Shown here piece after piece: positions 17,260 to 24,922 of a stretch of DNA of 64,000 nucleotides. This stretch comes from Kaistia hirudinis. GTDB lineage: Bacteria > Pseudomonadota > Alphaproteobacteria > Rhizobiales > Kaistiaceae. The notes under the pieces were generated by a model. It was given only the letters and a program-made list of their open reading frames with translations. It was not told where the DNA came from and searched no databases. A program made the translations under genes and the position numbers. The stretch lies in the NCBI RefSeq assembly GCF_014196455.1, contig NZ_JACIDS010000003.1:930001-994000 (forward strand), written 5' to 3'. Positions within the stretch are counted from its first letter, which is position 1; each line of letters opens with the position of its first letter.

Positions 17260-18333
17260 ATGACGACCAGAACTTCTTCCGCATTCGGCCGGCCCGCTTC
17301 CATCGCCGGCGCCGTGGCCCTGGCGGCGCTGATGTTCGCCATGCCGCTCATCGCGCCGCGCGCGGTGGTGCAGGACCTCTTCTCGATCCTGACGCTGCTC
17401 GTCCTGGCGATGAACTGGAACCTGCTCGCCGGCTTCGCCGGTCTGGTTTCGGTCGGCCAGCAGGCGTTTGTCGGCATCGGTGCCTATGCCATGTTCGCGG
17501 CCATCATCCTCTGGGGCCTCGATCCTCTGGTCGGTGCGCTCATCGGCGGTCTCGTCGCGGTGCTGTTCGCCATTCCGATGGCGTTTTTCGCCTTCCGCCT
17601 GCAAGGCGCCTATTTCGCCATCGGCACCTGGGTCGTGGCCGACATGGTGCGGCTGGCCGCCGGACAGTGGAAGGCGCTCGGCGGCGGAACGGGGACTTCA
17701 CTGCCCAAGGGCACAACCCGCGACATGATCGGCGTGCCGCTGGTGAAGAGCGTGCTCGGCGTCAGCAGCGCGGCGGCGGCCGATACGGTGGTCTACTGGC
17801 TGGCGCTCGGCCTGGCGATCCTGACGCTGGCGGCCAGCTTTTATTTCCTGCGCTCGCGCATGGGGCTCGGCCTGCAGGCGCTGCGCGACAATGCGAACGC
17901 CGCCCGCTCGGTCGGGGTCGATCCGCGGCGGATCAAGGCGATCGTATTCCTGCTCACCGCCTTCGGAACCGGCCTCTGCGGCGCGCTGATCTTCATCCAG
18001 ATCACGCGCGTGACGCCGGATGCCGCCTTCTCGGTCATCGACTGGACGGCGTTCGTGATCTTCATCGTCGTGATCGGCGGGATCGGCACGCTGCCCGGCC
18101 CGATCGTCGGCGTCGCCATCTTCTATCTGCTGCAACGGCTCCTTGCCGACTATGGCACCGTCTACCTGATCCTTCTGGGGCTGATCGGCATCGGCATCAT
18201 GCTGTTCGCCCGGGGCGGAATCTGGGGCGCCATTTCGGATCGGACCGGAATCGAACTTCTGCCCCTGCGCCATCGTCCCCCCAGCCACCAGCCGGTCGTC
18301 GTCGAGCAAGAGGCGGCAAGGCCCGCCGGATGA
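17260..18333 (+). CDS. Branched-chain-type ABC transporter permease (LivM-like)
   Basis: A 357-residue inner-membrane permease. LivM signatures are MNWNLLAGFAGLVSVGQQAF, FRLQGAYFAIGTWVVADMV, the coupling loop ALRDNANAARSVGVDPRRIK and VVIGGIGTLPGPIVGVAIF. A charged cytoplasmic tail of about 30 residues follows the last membrane segment. The start has a GAGG site. Together with the binding protein, two ATPases and the LivH-like permease it completes the transporter; all five parts lie between maleylacetate reductase and the dioxygenase genes. Confidence 0.95.
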   Translation: MTTRTSSAFGRPASIAGAVALAALMFAMPLIAPRAVVQDLFSILTLLVLAMNWNLLAGFAGLVSVGQQAFVGIGAYAMFAAIILWGLDPLVGALIGGLVAVLFAIPMAFFAFRLQGAYFAIGTWVVADMVRLAAGQWKALGGGTGTSLPKGTTRDMIGVPLVKSVLGVSSAAAADTVVYWLALGLAILTLAASFYFLRSRMGLGLQALRDNANAARSVGVDPRRIKAIVFLLTAFGTGLCGALIFIQITRVTPDAAFSVIDWTAFVIFIVVIGGIGTLPGPIVGVAIFYLLQRLLADYGTVYLILLGLIGIGIMLFARGGIWGAISDRTGIELLPLRHRPPSHQPVVVEQEAARPAG

Positions 18334-18372
18334 TGCGCGACCAAGGAATGCAGCCAACCAAGAGGATTGCAC

Positions 18373-19215
18373 ATGTCCCGATATTTCACTGAAGAAGGCT
18401 CCGTCGAAGCCGTCAATTCCCGCATGGGCAAGGACGTGACCCCGCGCCTCGCCGCGGTCATGGCCAGCCTGGTCAGCCATCTCCACGCCTTCGCCAAGGC
18501 AGTGCATCTGACCCAGGAAGAGTGGGAATACGGCATCGAATTCCTGACCAGGGCCGGGCAGAAATGCAGCGACGAGCGGCAGGAGTTCATCCTGCTCAGC
18601 GACACGCTCGGCCTTTCCATGCTGGTCGATGCGATCAACAATCGCCGTCCGATGGGCGCGACCGAGAACACGGTGCTGGGCCCGTTCTATGTCCGCGGCG
18701 CGCCGGTTCGTCAGATGGGCGATACCATCTGTCTCGACGGCAAGGGCGAGAGCTGCCGCTTCGAAGGCACGGTGATCGATCTGCACGGCACGCCGATCGA
18801 GGGTGCGCGTCTGGATGTCTGGTCCGACAACGCCGAAGGGTTCTATGACGTCCAGCAGCCGGAGATCCAGCCCAAGTGGAACAATCGTGGCGTGTTCGTG
18901 ACGGGGCCGGACGGCCGCTACGACTTCGTCGGTATCAAGCCCGTGTCCTATCCGATTCCCTATGATGGCCCCGTCGGCCAGATGCTGGGCCATCTCGGCC
19001 GCCACCCCTATCGGCCAGCCCATATGCACTATCTCGTGACAGCACCCGGGTTTCAGAAGCTCGTCACGCACACATTCGTCGGCGATGACCCCTATCTCGA
19101 ATCCGACACGGTGTTCGGGGTCAAGAAGTCGCTCGTCGCGCCTTTCGAGAAGCTGCCGCAGGGCTCGACCCTGTGGCGGTCGCCATTCGATTTCCTGCTG
19201 ACCCCGACTTCATGA
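18373..19215 (+). CDS. Intradiol ring-cleavage dioxygenase (hydroxyquinol 1,2-dioxygenase-like)
   Basis: A 280-residue non-heme Fe(III) enzyme. It has the N-terminal helical dimerisation domain of catechol/hydroxyquinol dioxygenases (residues about 20-95, with EFILLSDTLGLSMLVDAIN). The beta-sandwich catalytic domain opens with TENTVLGPFYVRGAP. Likely iron ligands are Tyr in GFYDVQ and in the VSYPIPYDG region, and the two His of RPAHMHYLV. It would cleave hydroxyquinol between C1 and C2 to maleylacetate. The ATG at 18373 has AAGAGGA upstream. Hydroxyquinol rather than catechol is inferred from the maleylacetate reductase neighbour. Confidence 0.9.
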   Translation: MSRYFTEEGSVEAVNSRMGKDVTPRLAAVMASLVSHLHAFAKAVHLTQEEWEYGIEFLTRAGQKCSDERQEFILLSDTLGLSMLVDAINNRRPMGATENTVLGPFYVRGAPVRQMGDTICLDGKGESCRFEGTVIDLHGTPIEGARLDVWSDNAEGFYDVQQPEIQPKWNNRGVFVTGPDGRYDFVGIKPVSYPIPYDGPVGQMLGHLGRHPYRPAHMHYLVTAPGFQKLVTHTFVGDDPYLESDTVFGVKKSLVAPFEKLPQGSTLWRSPFDFLLTPTS

Positions 19216-19301
19216 GTTGTCGATGCATGCCGGCGAGGGGGCGCGATGCCCCGGCCATCGCCCGCCAGACCCCTTAGCTTCCCTCAGGAGAGGATGAACC
19301 C

Positions 19302-19634
19302 GTGCCCAATCTGAAGATCTATGTGGACGAAGCCGTCTGGGCAGAACGGTCCGAGCAACTCGGCGCGGCCCTGACACCGGTCCGAAACATGCTCTGCAAG
19401 GAGTTCAACGTCGACGTCTCGCTCTGTCATCTTGCGATCGTCCCGGTTCAAGGCTTGAGCGATCAGGCGTCGGTCTCCGCCGAAATCCAGATATTGCCGC
19501 GGCCGGAGCGGACCAACGATCTGATCCGCTCGGCCTGCGAAAAATTGCGCGACCTGCTGGACCAGGCTTCGGAGCGGCGGTCATCCGTTCGCGCCACCGC
19601 GCTCGACCCCGCCACCTATATCGCGCTTCGGTAA
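19302..19634 (+). CDS. Small tautomerase-like protein (110 aa), function unproven
   Basis: The gene starts with GTG at 19302, behind a strong AGGAGAGG. The protein begins MPNLKIYVDE, so removal of Met would expose an N-terminal proline, the catalytic base of the 4-oxalocrotonate tautomerase/MIF superfamily. The predicted order is strand, long helix, strand (HLAIVPV), strand (VSAEIQILP), helix, which fits a tautomerase-fold subunit. It ends the aromatic operon, 86 bases after the dioxygenase. It could interconvert keto and enol forms of maleylacetate or another pathway intermediate. The family call rests on N terminus, size and context only. Confidence 0.6.
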   Translation: MPNLKIYVDEAVWAERSEQLGAALTPVRNMLCKEFNVDVSLCHLAIVPVQGLSDQASVSAEIQILPRPERTNDLIRSACEKLRDLLDQASERRSSVRATALDPATYIALR

Positions 19635-19638
19635 GCCC

Positions 19639-19680
19639 CTCCGGCTGGTTCCGGAGAGAAGCCACCGGCGGTGTCGGTGG
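19639..19680 (+). terminator. Tandem hairpins after the aromatic operon
   Basis: CTCCGG/CCGGAG (19639-19644, 19651-19656) is followed at once by CCACCG/CGGTGG (19662-19667, 19675-19680). There is no T-run. The position, five bases after the last stop codon, suggests operon termination or 3'-end protection. The rest of the gap 19635-20225 holds only the tRNA and a 20-base-period repeat of GTGTCGTGGTGC (19794-19825). Confidence 0.4.
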
Positions 19681-19891
19681 TCGCTACGCTCTCCAAATGC
19701 CCCCATGGCCCGGGGGAAGCCATCGCCCGCGGCGATGCTTGCCGATCTCGCTGCACGCCATGAACCAACCGAGGACGGCGACCCGGAATCCAGGTGTCGT
19801 GGTGCGAATCAAAGTGTCGTGGTGCTTGGTCTCGGAGCCTCGGGAGAGGGCGGCCGCGTTCCCGGGCCGAAAGCCAACCTTCGGAAGAAGG

Positions 19892-19976
19892 TGGTGCGGG
19901 TGGTCGGAATCGAACCGACACTCCTCTCGGAACCGGATTTTGAGTCCGGCGCGTCTACCAGTTCCACCACACCCGC
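19892..19976 (-). tRNA. tRNA-Leu (anticodon CAA), CCA end encoded
   Basis: The minus strand reads GCGGGTGTGGTGGAACTGG at the 5' end and closes with the matching CACCCGC followed by ACCA. The anticodon stem-loop is CCGGA-CTCAAAA-TCCGG, giving CAA, which reads UUG leucine codons. A T-arm with GTTCGATTCC and a class II extra arm (TTCCGAGAGGAGT) confirm leucine identity. The length is 85 bases. A short ACCTTC-ggaa-GAAGGT hairpin (19877-19892) sits at its 3' edge and may aid termination. Confidence 0.95.
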
Positions 19977-20225
19977 TTGCGACGGTACCGGTGGGGGTCC
20001 GTCGATCGGTCCTATACGACAGTTGGCGGAGCGATTCCAGCGCTAAGCCGGGGTGTTGCGGTGCCTGTCGGAAGGGCCAAGCCTTGAGGCCGCGATGCGC
20101 GCCCGATGCGGCCGGCGGCCCTGTTCAAGCGGTCCGATCGACCCTATTGTTCGCGCCTTCCCGCCAGCGTTCCCGACGACGCGTTCCGCCCGGCACGCTC
20201 TTCCTCACGAGATGGGCGTGCGTTC

Positions 20226-21170
20226 ATGATCTATCGGCTGCAGGACATCGCCTTCATCGTCCTGCCGATCTTCGCCCTCATCGGCGTCGGCTATCTCGCC
20301 GGCTGGACCAAGCGCCTCGGCGACCGGGCTGCGGACGGGCTTTCCGAATATGTCTTCACGATCGCCGTCCCGGTGCTGATCTACAAGACGCTCTCCGCCG
20401 CCAAACTGCCCGAGGACGGCCAGCCCTGGGGCTATTGGATCGCCTATTTCACCGGCGCCTTCATCGTTCTCGGCCTCGGCTTCCTCGCAGCACGGCGCCT
20501 CTTCGGTCGCAGCCATCTGGAAGCGGCGATGCAGGGCTTTGCGAGCGGCCAGGCCAACACCGTCTTTGTCGGCGTGCCGATCATCCTGAAGGCGTTCGGG
20601 GAGCAGGGCGCCGTGCCGCTCTTCCTGCTGATCGCGATCCACCTGCCGATCATGACGACGGCGGCGACGATCCTCGCCGAAGGGCTCGAGCATGGCGTGT
20701 CGCGGGCGACCATGCTGCGCCTCGCCAAGGCGCTCGCCCGCAACCCGATCCTGATCGGCATCTATGCCGGCGGCATCGGCCAATTGCTCGGCATCCATCC
20801 AAGCGGCGTTTCCGGCCAGGTGATCGACATGGTCGCAACCTCGTCGGTGCCCTGCGCCCTCGTCTCGATGGGGCTGGCGCTGCGCCGCTACGGCTTCGCC
20901 GGCGATCTCGGGCCCTCGCTGGTGATCAGTGCGCTGAAGCTCGTCGTCCATCCGCTCATCGTGCTCGGCCTGACGCTGGTCCTGCCGATGCCGCCGGTCT
21001 GGGCCGGCGTCGCGGTCGTCTTCGCCGCCATGCCCTGCGGCGTGAACGCCTATCTGCTCGCCGGCCATTACAAGGCGGGCGTCGCCGCCGCCGCCAGCGC
21101 CGTGTCGCTGTCGACCATGCTGAGTCTCTTCACGATCACCGTCTGGCTCTATGTGCTCGGCGTCGGGTGA
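20226..21170 (+). CDS. AEC (auxin efflux carrier) family transporter
   Basis: A 314-residue membrane protein with about ten hydrophobic segments in two repeats. It opens IAFIVLPIFALIGVGYLAGW, and contains GFASGQANTVFVGVPIILKAFG, the conserved crossover region of bacterial AEC carriers. The close includes FAAMPCGVNAYLLAGHYKAG, the second crossover. Family members move small organic acids such as malate or malonate. Start at 20226 was chosen because upstream in-frame sequence is not membrane-like. Its last 22 bases overlap the convergent GluQ-RS gene. Confidence 0.9.
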   Translation: MIYRLQDIAFIVLPIFALIGVGYLAGWTKRLGDRAADGLSEYVFTIAVPVLIYKTLSAAKLPEDGQPWGYWIAYFTGAFIVLGLGFLAARRLFGRSHLEAAMQGFASGQANTVFVGVPIILKAFGEQGAVPLFLLIAIHLPIMTTAATILAEGLEHGVSRATMLRLAKALARNPILIGIYAGGIGQLLGIHPSGVSGQVIDMVATSSVPCALVSMGLALRRYGFAGDLGPSLVISALKLVVHPLIVLGLTLVLPMPPVWAGVAVVFAAMPCGVNAYLLAGHYKAGVAAAASAVSLSTMLSLFTITVWLYVLGVG

Positions 21171-22036
21171 GGCAAAGGGTTCTCGAGACCGATCCGCCGC
21201 CGGATTTCTGCCGGCGTGACGCCGGCGGCGCGAAGCTCGCGAAGGCCGCTGTCGCCGTCCGATTTCGAGAGCTTGCGGCCCGCGGCATCGCGAATGAGGG
21301 GATGGTGCCGGTAGGTCGGCTCGGGCAGGCCGAGCAGGACCTGCAACAGGCGATGAACCGATGTCGCATGGAAGAGGTCCTGTCCGCGTACGACATCGGT
21401 GATGCCCTGCAGCGCGTCGTCGACCACGACCGAAAGGTGGTAGCTGGTCGGCACTTCCTTGCGCGCGATGATCACATCGCCCCAGCGCGCTGGATCGGCG
21501 CCGAGGCGTCCGGTCTCTCCCGCCGGACCAGAGCCTGTCTCGAGGAAGGCGAGGGGGCCGGCGATGCGGATCGCCGCGTCCATCCTGAGGCGCAGCGCAT
21601 AGGGGGCGCCGGCGGCGATCCGGTCCGCGGCCTCGTTCGCGGGCAATTGCCGATCGTCGTCCGGATAAAGGGGCGCGCCGTCGGGATCGCGCGGCCAGGC
21701 CGGATCGGCCGTGCGGGCGCGGATCTCGGCCCGTGTCAGGAAGGCGGGATAGACGAGACCCATCGCTTCGAGGCGGCCGAGCGCCGCGCGATAATCGCCG
21801 AAATGCTCCGACTGGCGGCGGACGGGCTGCTCCCAGGAAAGCCCGAGCCAGGCGAGATCGTCATCAATGGCGGTCTCGAACTCCGGCCGGCAGCGGGCCG
21901 TGTCGATATCCTCCATCCGCAGCAGGAAACGACCGCCGGCCGCATCGGCAAGATCGGCATTCAGCAACGCCGAAAAGGCGTGGCCGAGATGCAGGAAGCC
22001 GTTCGGACTGGGGGCGAAGCGGAAGGTGCGGGTCAT
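21149..22036 (-). CDS. gluQ: Glutamyl-queuosine tRNA(Asp) synthetase (GluQ-RS)
   Basis: A 295-residue truncated class I glutamyl-tRNA synthetase paralogue that attaches glutamate to the queuosine base of tRNA(Asp), with no anticodon-binding domain. The start RFAPSPNGFLHLGHAFSAL carries the HIGH-type motif (HLGH), LRMEDIDTAR follows, and the KMSKS equivalent is RKLSKSDGD. The zinc-binding cysteines found in E. coli GluQ-RS are absent: the segment reads VYPAFLTRAEIRARTADPAW, with no Cys. Start at 22036 was chosen because the longer frame runs into repeat sequence. Confidence 0.88.
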   Translation of the reverse strand: MTRTFRFAPSPNGFLHLGHAFSALLNADLADAAGGRFLLRMEDIDTARCRPEFETAIDDDLAWLGLSWEQPVRRQSEHFGDYRAALGRLEAMGLVYPAFLTRAEIRARTADPAWPRDPDGAPLYPDDDRQLPANEAADRIAAGAPYALRLRMDAAIRIAGPLAFLETGSGPAGETGRLGADPARWGDVIIARKEVPTSYHLSVVVDDALQGITDVVRGQDLFHATSVHRLLQVLLGLPEPTYRHHPLIRDAAGRKLSKSDGDSGLRELRAAGVTPAEIRRRIGLENPLPHPTPST

Positions 22037-22073
22037 CCGGGCGGCAGGATGGCGGAGCGATGTTGGGCGAACT

Positions 22074-22177
22074 GGAGCGTTTTCGAGTGAAGCGGCTCCC
22101 GGTTCGCGTGAAGAAAACGCGACCAAACAAAGAGATAGAGCCGTTCAGCGATTCCATGAAGCGCGGAACGACTCTAG
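22074..22177. repeat. Hyphomicrobiales-type intergenic repeat (REP/RIME-like)
   Basis: This segment resembles a dispersed intergenic element of rhizobial-order genomes recognisable by GCGTTTTCGAG ... GGTTCGCGTGAAGAAAACGC and a following AACAAAGAGATAGAGC block. Two stem-loops are visible: GCGTTTTC/GAAAACGC (22077-22084, 22113-22120) and TAGAGCCGTTC with GGAACGACTCTA (one mismatch) ending at 22176. It fills the gap between gluQ and the esterase gene. Recognition is from memory of such elements, not from a second copy in this window. Confidence 0.6.
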
Positions 22178-22217
22178 CATAGCCGCGAATCGAGGATTGA
22201 TCCGGGAGATTTCGCTC

Positions 22218-22874
22218 ATGCTCGACGGTCCGCGGCTGGCGCCGCTCTCGGGGCAGCCCGCACGGCAACTCGTGGTCCTGCTGCACGGCGTCGGCGCCGA
22301 CGGCCATGATCTCATCGAACTCGGCCGCGCGCTGGCGCCGCTCTTCCCCGATGCCGCCTTCGTGGCACCGAACGCGCCCGATCCCTGCGACTGGGACCCG
22401 GCGCGCTATCAATGGTTCCGCCTCGCGGTGCGCGATCCGCATGAATATCGGCTTGGCGCCGAGGCGGCGGCGCCGCTGCTCGATGCCTTCCTCGACGCGG
22501 AGCTCGCTCGCCATGGTCTCACCGATGCCGATCTCGCGCTGATCGGCTTCAGCCAGGGCACGATGATGGCGCTGCAGGTCGGCCCGCGCCGCAAGCGGCC
22601 GATGGCCGCGCTGATCGGCTATTCCGGGCGAATCGCCGGGCCCGATCGCCTCGCCGCCGAGGTGGTGAGCCGCCCGCCGGTGCTCCTGGTCCATGGCGCG
22701 CTCGACGAGGTAATCCCCATCGCGGCCATGCACGAGACGGCCGCGACGCTGCGCGCCGCCGGCTTCGGCGTCGCGACGCTCGAGCGGCCGGCCCTCTCGC
22801 ATGCGATCGATCCCGAAGGGCTCACCGCGGGTGCGCGTTTTCTGCAACGCGCCTTCGCAACCGGCGCGGCCTGA
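22218..22874 (+). CDS. Alpha/beta-hydrolase, phospholipase/carboxylesterase family
   Basis: A 218-residue cytoplasmic esterase. The oxyanion-hole segment is QLVVLLHGVGADGHDLIEL, the nucleophile elbow is LIGFSQGTMMAL (Ser in G-F-S-Q-G), the acid is probably the Asp in PPVLLVHGALDEVIP, and the His is in RPALSHAIDPEGL. This matches the carboxylesterase/acyl-protein thioesterase-like family (YpfH type). Start at 22218 follows GGGAG. Natural substrate unknown. Stands alone between gluQ and the HNH gene. Confidence 0.88.
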   Translation: MLDGPRLAPLSGQPARQLVVLLHGVGADGHDLIELGRALAPLFPDAAFVAPNAPDPCDWDPARYQWFRLAVRDPHEYRLGAEAAAPLLDAFLDAELARHGLTDADLALIGFSQGTMMALQVGPRRKRPMAALIGYSGRIAGPDRLAAEVVSRPPVLLVHGALDEVIPIAAMHETAATLRAAGFGVATLERPALSHAIDPEGLTAGARFLQRAFATGAA

Positions 22875-22974
22875 CGCCGCGCCGCACGGCCCCCCGCTTC
22901 ACAAGGATGACACACAGCCTATAGATTAATCGACGCATCGCGAGCTTCTGCGCCTCAAGGAGAGGAAGCCAGCC

Positions 22975-23532
22975 TTGACGATAGCCGTGCCGCCTGGCGC
23001 CCACCCGGCCCTTGTGCTCAATGCCGATTACCGGCCTCTGAGCTATTACCCCCTCTCGCTCTGGTCCTGGCAGGACACCATCAAGGCGGTCTTCCTGGAT
23101 CGGGTGAACATCGTCTCCGAATATGAGGTCGCGATTCGCAGCCCATCCTTCCAGATGCGGCTGCCCTCGGTCGTCTCGCTGAAGAGCTATGTGAAGCCGA
23201 CGCGCAACCCGGCTTTCACTCGGTTCAACGTTTTTCTGCGCGACCGTTTCGTCTGCCAATATTGCGGTTCGCGCGAGGAATTGACCTTCGATCACGTCAT
23301 TCCGCGTTCGCGTGGCGGCCAGACGACCTGGGAGAATGTCGTCGCCGCGTGCTCGCCCTGCAATCTGAGGAAGGGCAGCGCCCATCCGCGCGACATCGGC
23401 ATGTGGCCGCATCAGATGCCCTTCCAGCCCTCCGTCGCGGACCTGCACAATAATGGCCGCGCCTTCCCGCCCAATTACCTCCATGAAAGCTGGCTCGATT
23501 ATCTCTACTGGGATACCGAGCTCGACCCCTGA
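22975..23532 (+). CDS. HNH endonuclease family protein
   Basis: A 185-residue protein with an HNH/zinc-finger core at residues about 95-140: CQYCGSREELTFDHVIPRS, then GG, then TTWENVVAACSPCNLRKG. The two CxxC pairs bind zinc and the DHVIPRSRGG His is catalytic. The N-terminal part (LVLNADYRPLSYYPLSLWSW) is the conserved lead of a widespread alphaproteobacterial HNH protein whose biological role is not established. The start is a TTG at 22975 behind AGGAGAGG; no in-frame ATG fits. The next gene begins directly after its stop codon. Confidence 0.88.
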   Translation: MTIAVPPGAHPALVLNADYRPLSYYPLSLWSWQDTIKAVFLDRVNIVSEYEVAIRSPSFQMRLPSVVSLKSYVKPTRNPAFTRFNVFLRDRFVCQYCGSREELTFDHVIPRSRGGQTTWENVVAACSPCNLRKGSAHPRDIGMWPHQMPFQPSVADLHNNGRAFPPNYLHESWLDYLYWDTELDP

Positions 23533-24336
23533 TTGCCCGATTTTATCGATATCGACGATCCGGCCGATCCGCGCATCGCCGTCTTCCGCGACATACGCGA
23601 GCGCGACCTGATCGGCCGCGAAGGCATCTTCATCGCCGAGGGCGAGGTCGTGCTCGGCACGCTGCTGCGCTCGGCCCGCCACCGCCCGCGCTCGATCCTG
23701 ATCGACGCGCGGCGGCGCGCGTCGCTGGCGCCGCTGCTGGAGACGCTGGACGAGACGGTGCCGGTCTATCTCGCGCATCGCGCCGTGCTCGACGCCATCG
23801 CCGGCTTTCCGCTGCACCGGGGCATCCTGGCGGCAGGCGAATGCGGCCCGTCCATTACGCCGGAGGAACTGCTGGCGCCTGAAGGCCCGCGCATCATTCT
23901 CGCGCTGTCGGCGATCGCCAATCACGACAATATGGGCGGCATCTTCCGCAACGCTGCCGCCTTCGGCGCAGCCGGGATCCTGCTCGATTCCGATTGCTGC
24001 GATCCGTTCTATCGCAAGGCGATCCGGGTATCGGTCGGCACCACGATCACCATGCCCTTCGCGCGCCTTCCCGCCGGCGCGGACGCCGTCGCGCTGCTCG
24101 CCAGGCATGGCTACGAGGTGCTGTCGCTCAGCCCCGCCGGCGCCGAGCCGCTCGCGGGCATCCGCAACGTGCCGCGCGTCGCCGCCCTGCTCGGAGCGGA
24201 AGGCGCGGGCCTTCCCGCTTCGGTGCTGGAGCGGACGCGCACCGTCACCATCCCGATGGCGGCCGGCATCGATTCGCTCAATGTCGCGACGACAAGCGGC
24301 ATCGTGCTCTTCGCGCTCTCCACGGCGAACGGCTGA
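23533..24336 (+). CDS. TrmH/SpoU-family RNA 2'-O-methyltransferase
   Basis: A 267-residue SPOUT methyltransferase. An N-terminal substrate-binding region (EGIFIAEGEVVLGTLL) is followed by the knotted SAM domain. Motif 1 is ANHDNMGGIFRNAAAFGA (Asn and Arg), motif 2 LLGAEGAGLP and motif 3 IPMAAGIDSLNVATTSGI. These methylate ribose 2'-OH groups in tRNA or rRNA; the target here cannot be named. It starts with TTG at 23533 directly after the HNH stop codon, so it is translationally coupled to that gene. Confidence 0.9.
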   Translation: MPDFIDIDDPADPRIAVFRDIRERDLIGREGIFIAEGEVVLGTLLRSARHRPRSILIDARRRASLAPLLETLDETVPVYLAHRAVLDAIAGFPLHRGILAAGECGPSITPEELLAPEGPRIILALSAIANHDNMGGIFRNAAAFGAAGILLDSDCCDPFYRKAIRVSVGTTITMPFARLPAGADAVALLARHGYEVLSLSPAGAEPLAGIRNVPRVAALLGAEGAGLPASVLERTRTVTIPMAAGIDSLNVATTSGIVLFALSTANG

Positions 24337-24340
24337 CGCC

Positions 24341-24901
24341 TCAGCGGCGGAACGCCGCCGTCAGGGAGAGTGCGGCGACGATCGCGGAAGCGACGACGTT
24401 CCAACCCGCGAAGGAGAGGCCGAGCAGCCGCCAGGATGCTTCCGTGCAGCTGACGACCTTGATGCTGGAGATCTGGCTCATGAGGTCGGCGGCGTTGCCG
24501 GTCGTGGCTGTGCCGCCGCCGCAGTCCGCCGGGCCGAGCCAGAAGCCCCATTCGACGCCGGCGTGATAGACGCCGAGCCCGGCCCCGACGATGAAGATGG
24601 CGCCGGCGAGGATCAGGACCACCCGGGACAGTGCCGCCTTGCGGCCCGAGGCGAGCAGGATGATCCCGAGCGCCAGGATCGGAAGCCCGGTGTAATAGGG
24701 CACGCGCTGCTCGAGGCAAAGCTTGCAGGGCACATAGCCGCCGATCAGCTGGAAGCCCCAGGCGCCGAGGATCGCGGCGAGGCCGATGACGAAGGCGGCG
24801 ATGGCGGGAATGAGACGGCGCGATGAAACCACGGCAGGCGCTCCGGTGAAACCGGCTCCGCTTCTAGCGATGCGCCTTCTTCCTGTCGACGCGGCTGCCA
24901 T
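24341..24901 (-). CDS. dsbB: Disulfide bond formation protein DsbB
   Basis: A 186-residue inner-membrane protein with four hydrophobic segments that reoxidises DsbA using quinone. The first periplasmic loop has the redox pair in VPCKLCLEQRVPYY (Cys-x-x-Cys). The second periplasmic loop has the partner cysteines in LGPADCGGG and IKVVSCTEASW. This spacing is typical of alphaproteobacterial DsbB. Start ATG at 24901 has GAGGA upstream. It is 21 bases after the RarA-C-like gene and probably co-transcribed with it; the two converge on the methyltransferase gene. Confidence 0.9.
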   Translation of the reverse strand: MAAASTGRRRIARSGAGFTGAPAVVSSRRLIPAIAAFVIGLAAILGAWGFQLIGGYVPCKLCLEQRVPYYTGLPILALGIILLASGRKAALSRVVLILAGAIFIVGAGLGVYHAGVEWGFWLGPADCGGGTATTGNAADLMSQISSIKVVSCTEASWRLLGLSFAGWNVVASAIVAALSLTAAFRR

Positions 24902-24922
24902 CACGTCCTCGTGCGGGCGAAG

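Noticed and set aside
19794-19976. Possible integrative-element attachment site at tRNA-Leu
   Set aside because: No duplicated tRNA 3' end and no integrase or phage genes nearby; the GTGTCGTGGTGC repeat is only two short copies. The xerC at 35.8 kb is the housekeeping recombinase.
19697-22090. A 797-codon open frame on the + strand running through the tRNA and the AEC gene
   Set aside because: It crosses tRNA-Leu, a membrane-protein gene in another frame and an antisense synthetase; the composition is shadow-like.
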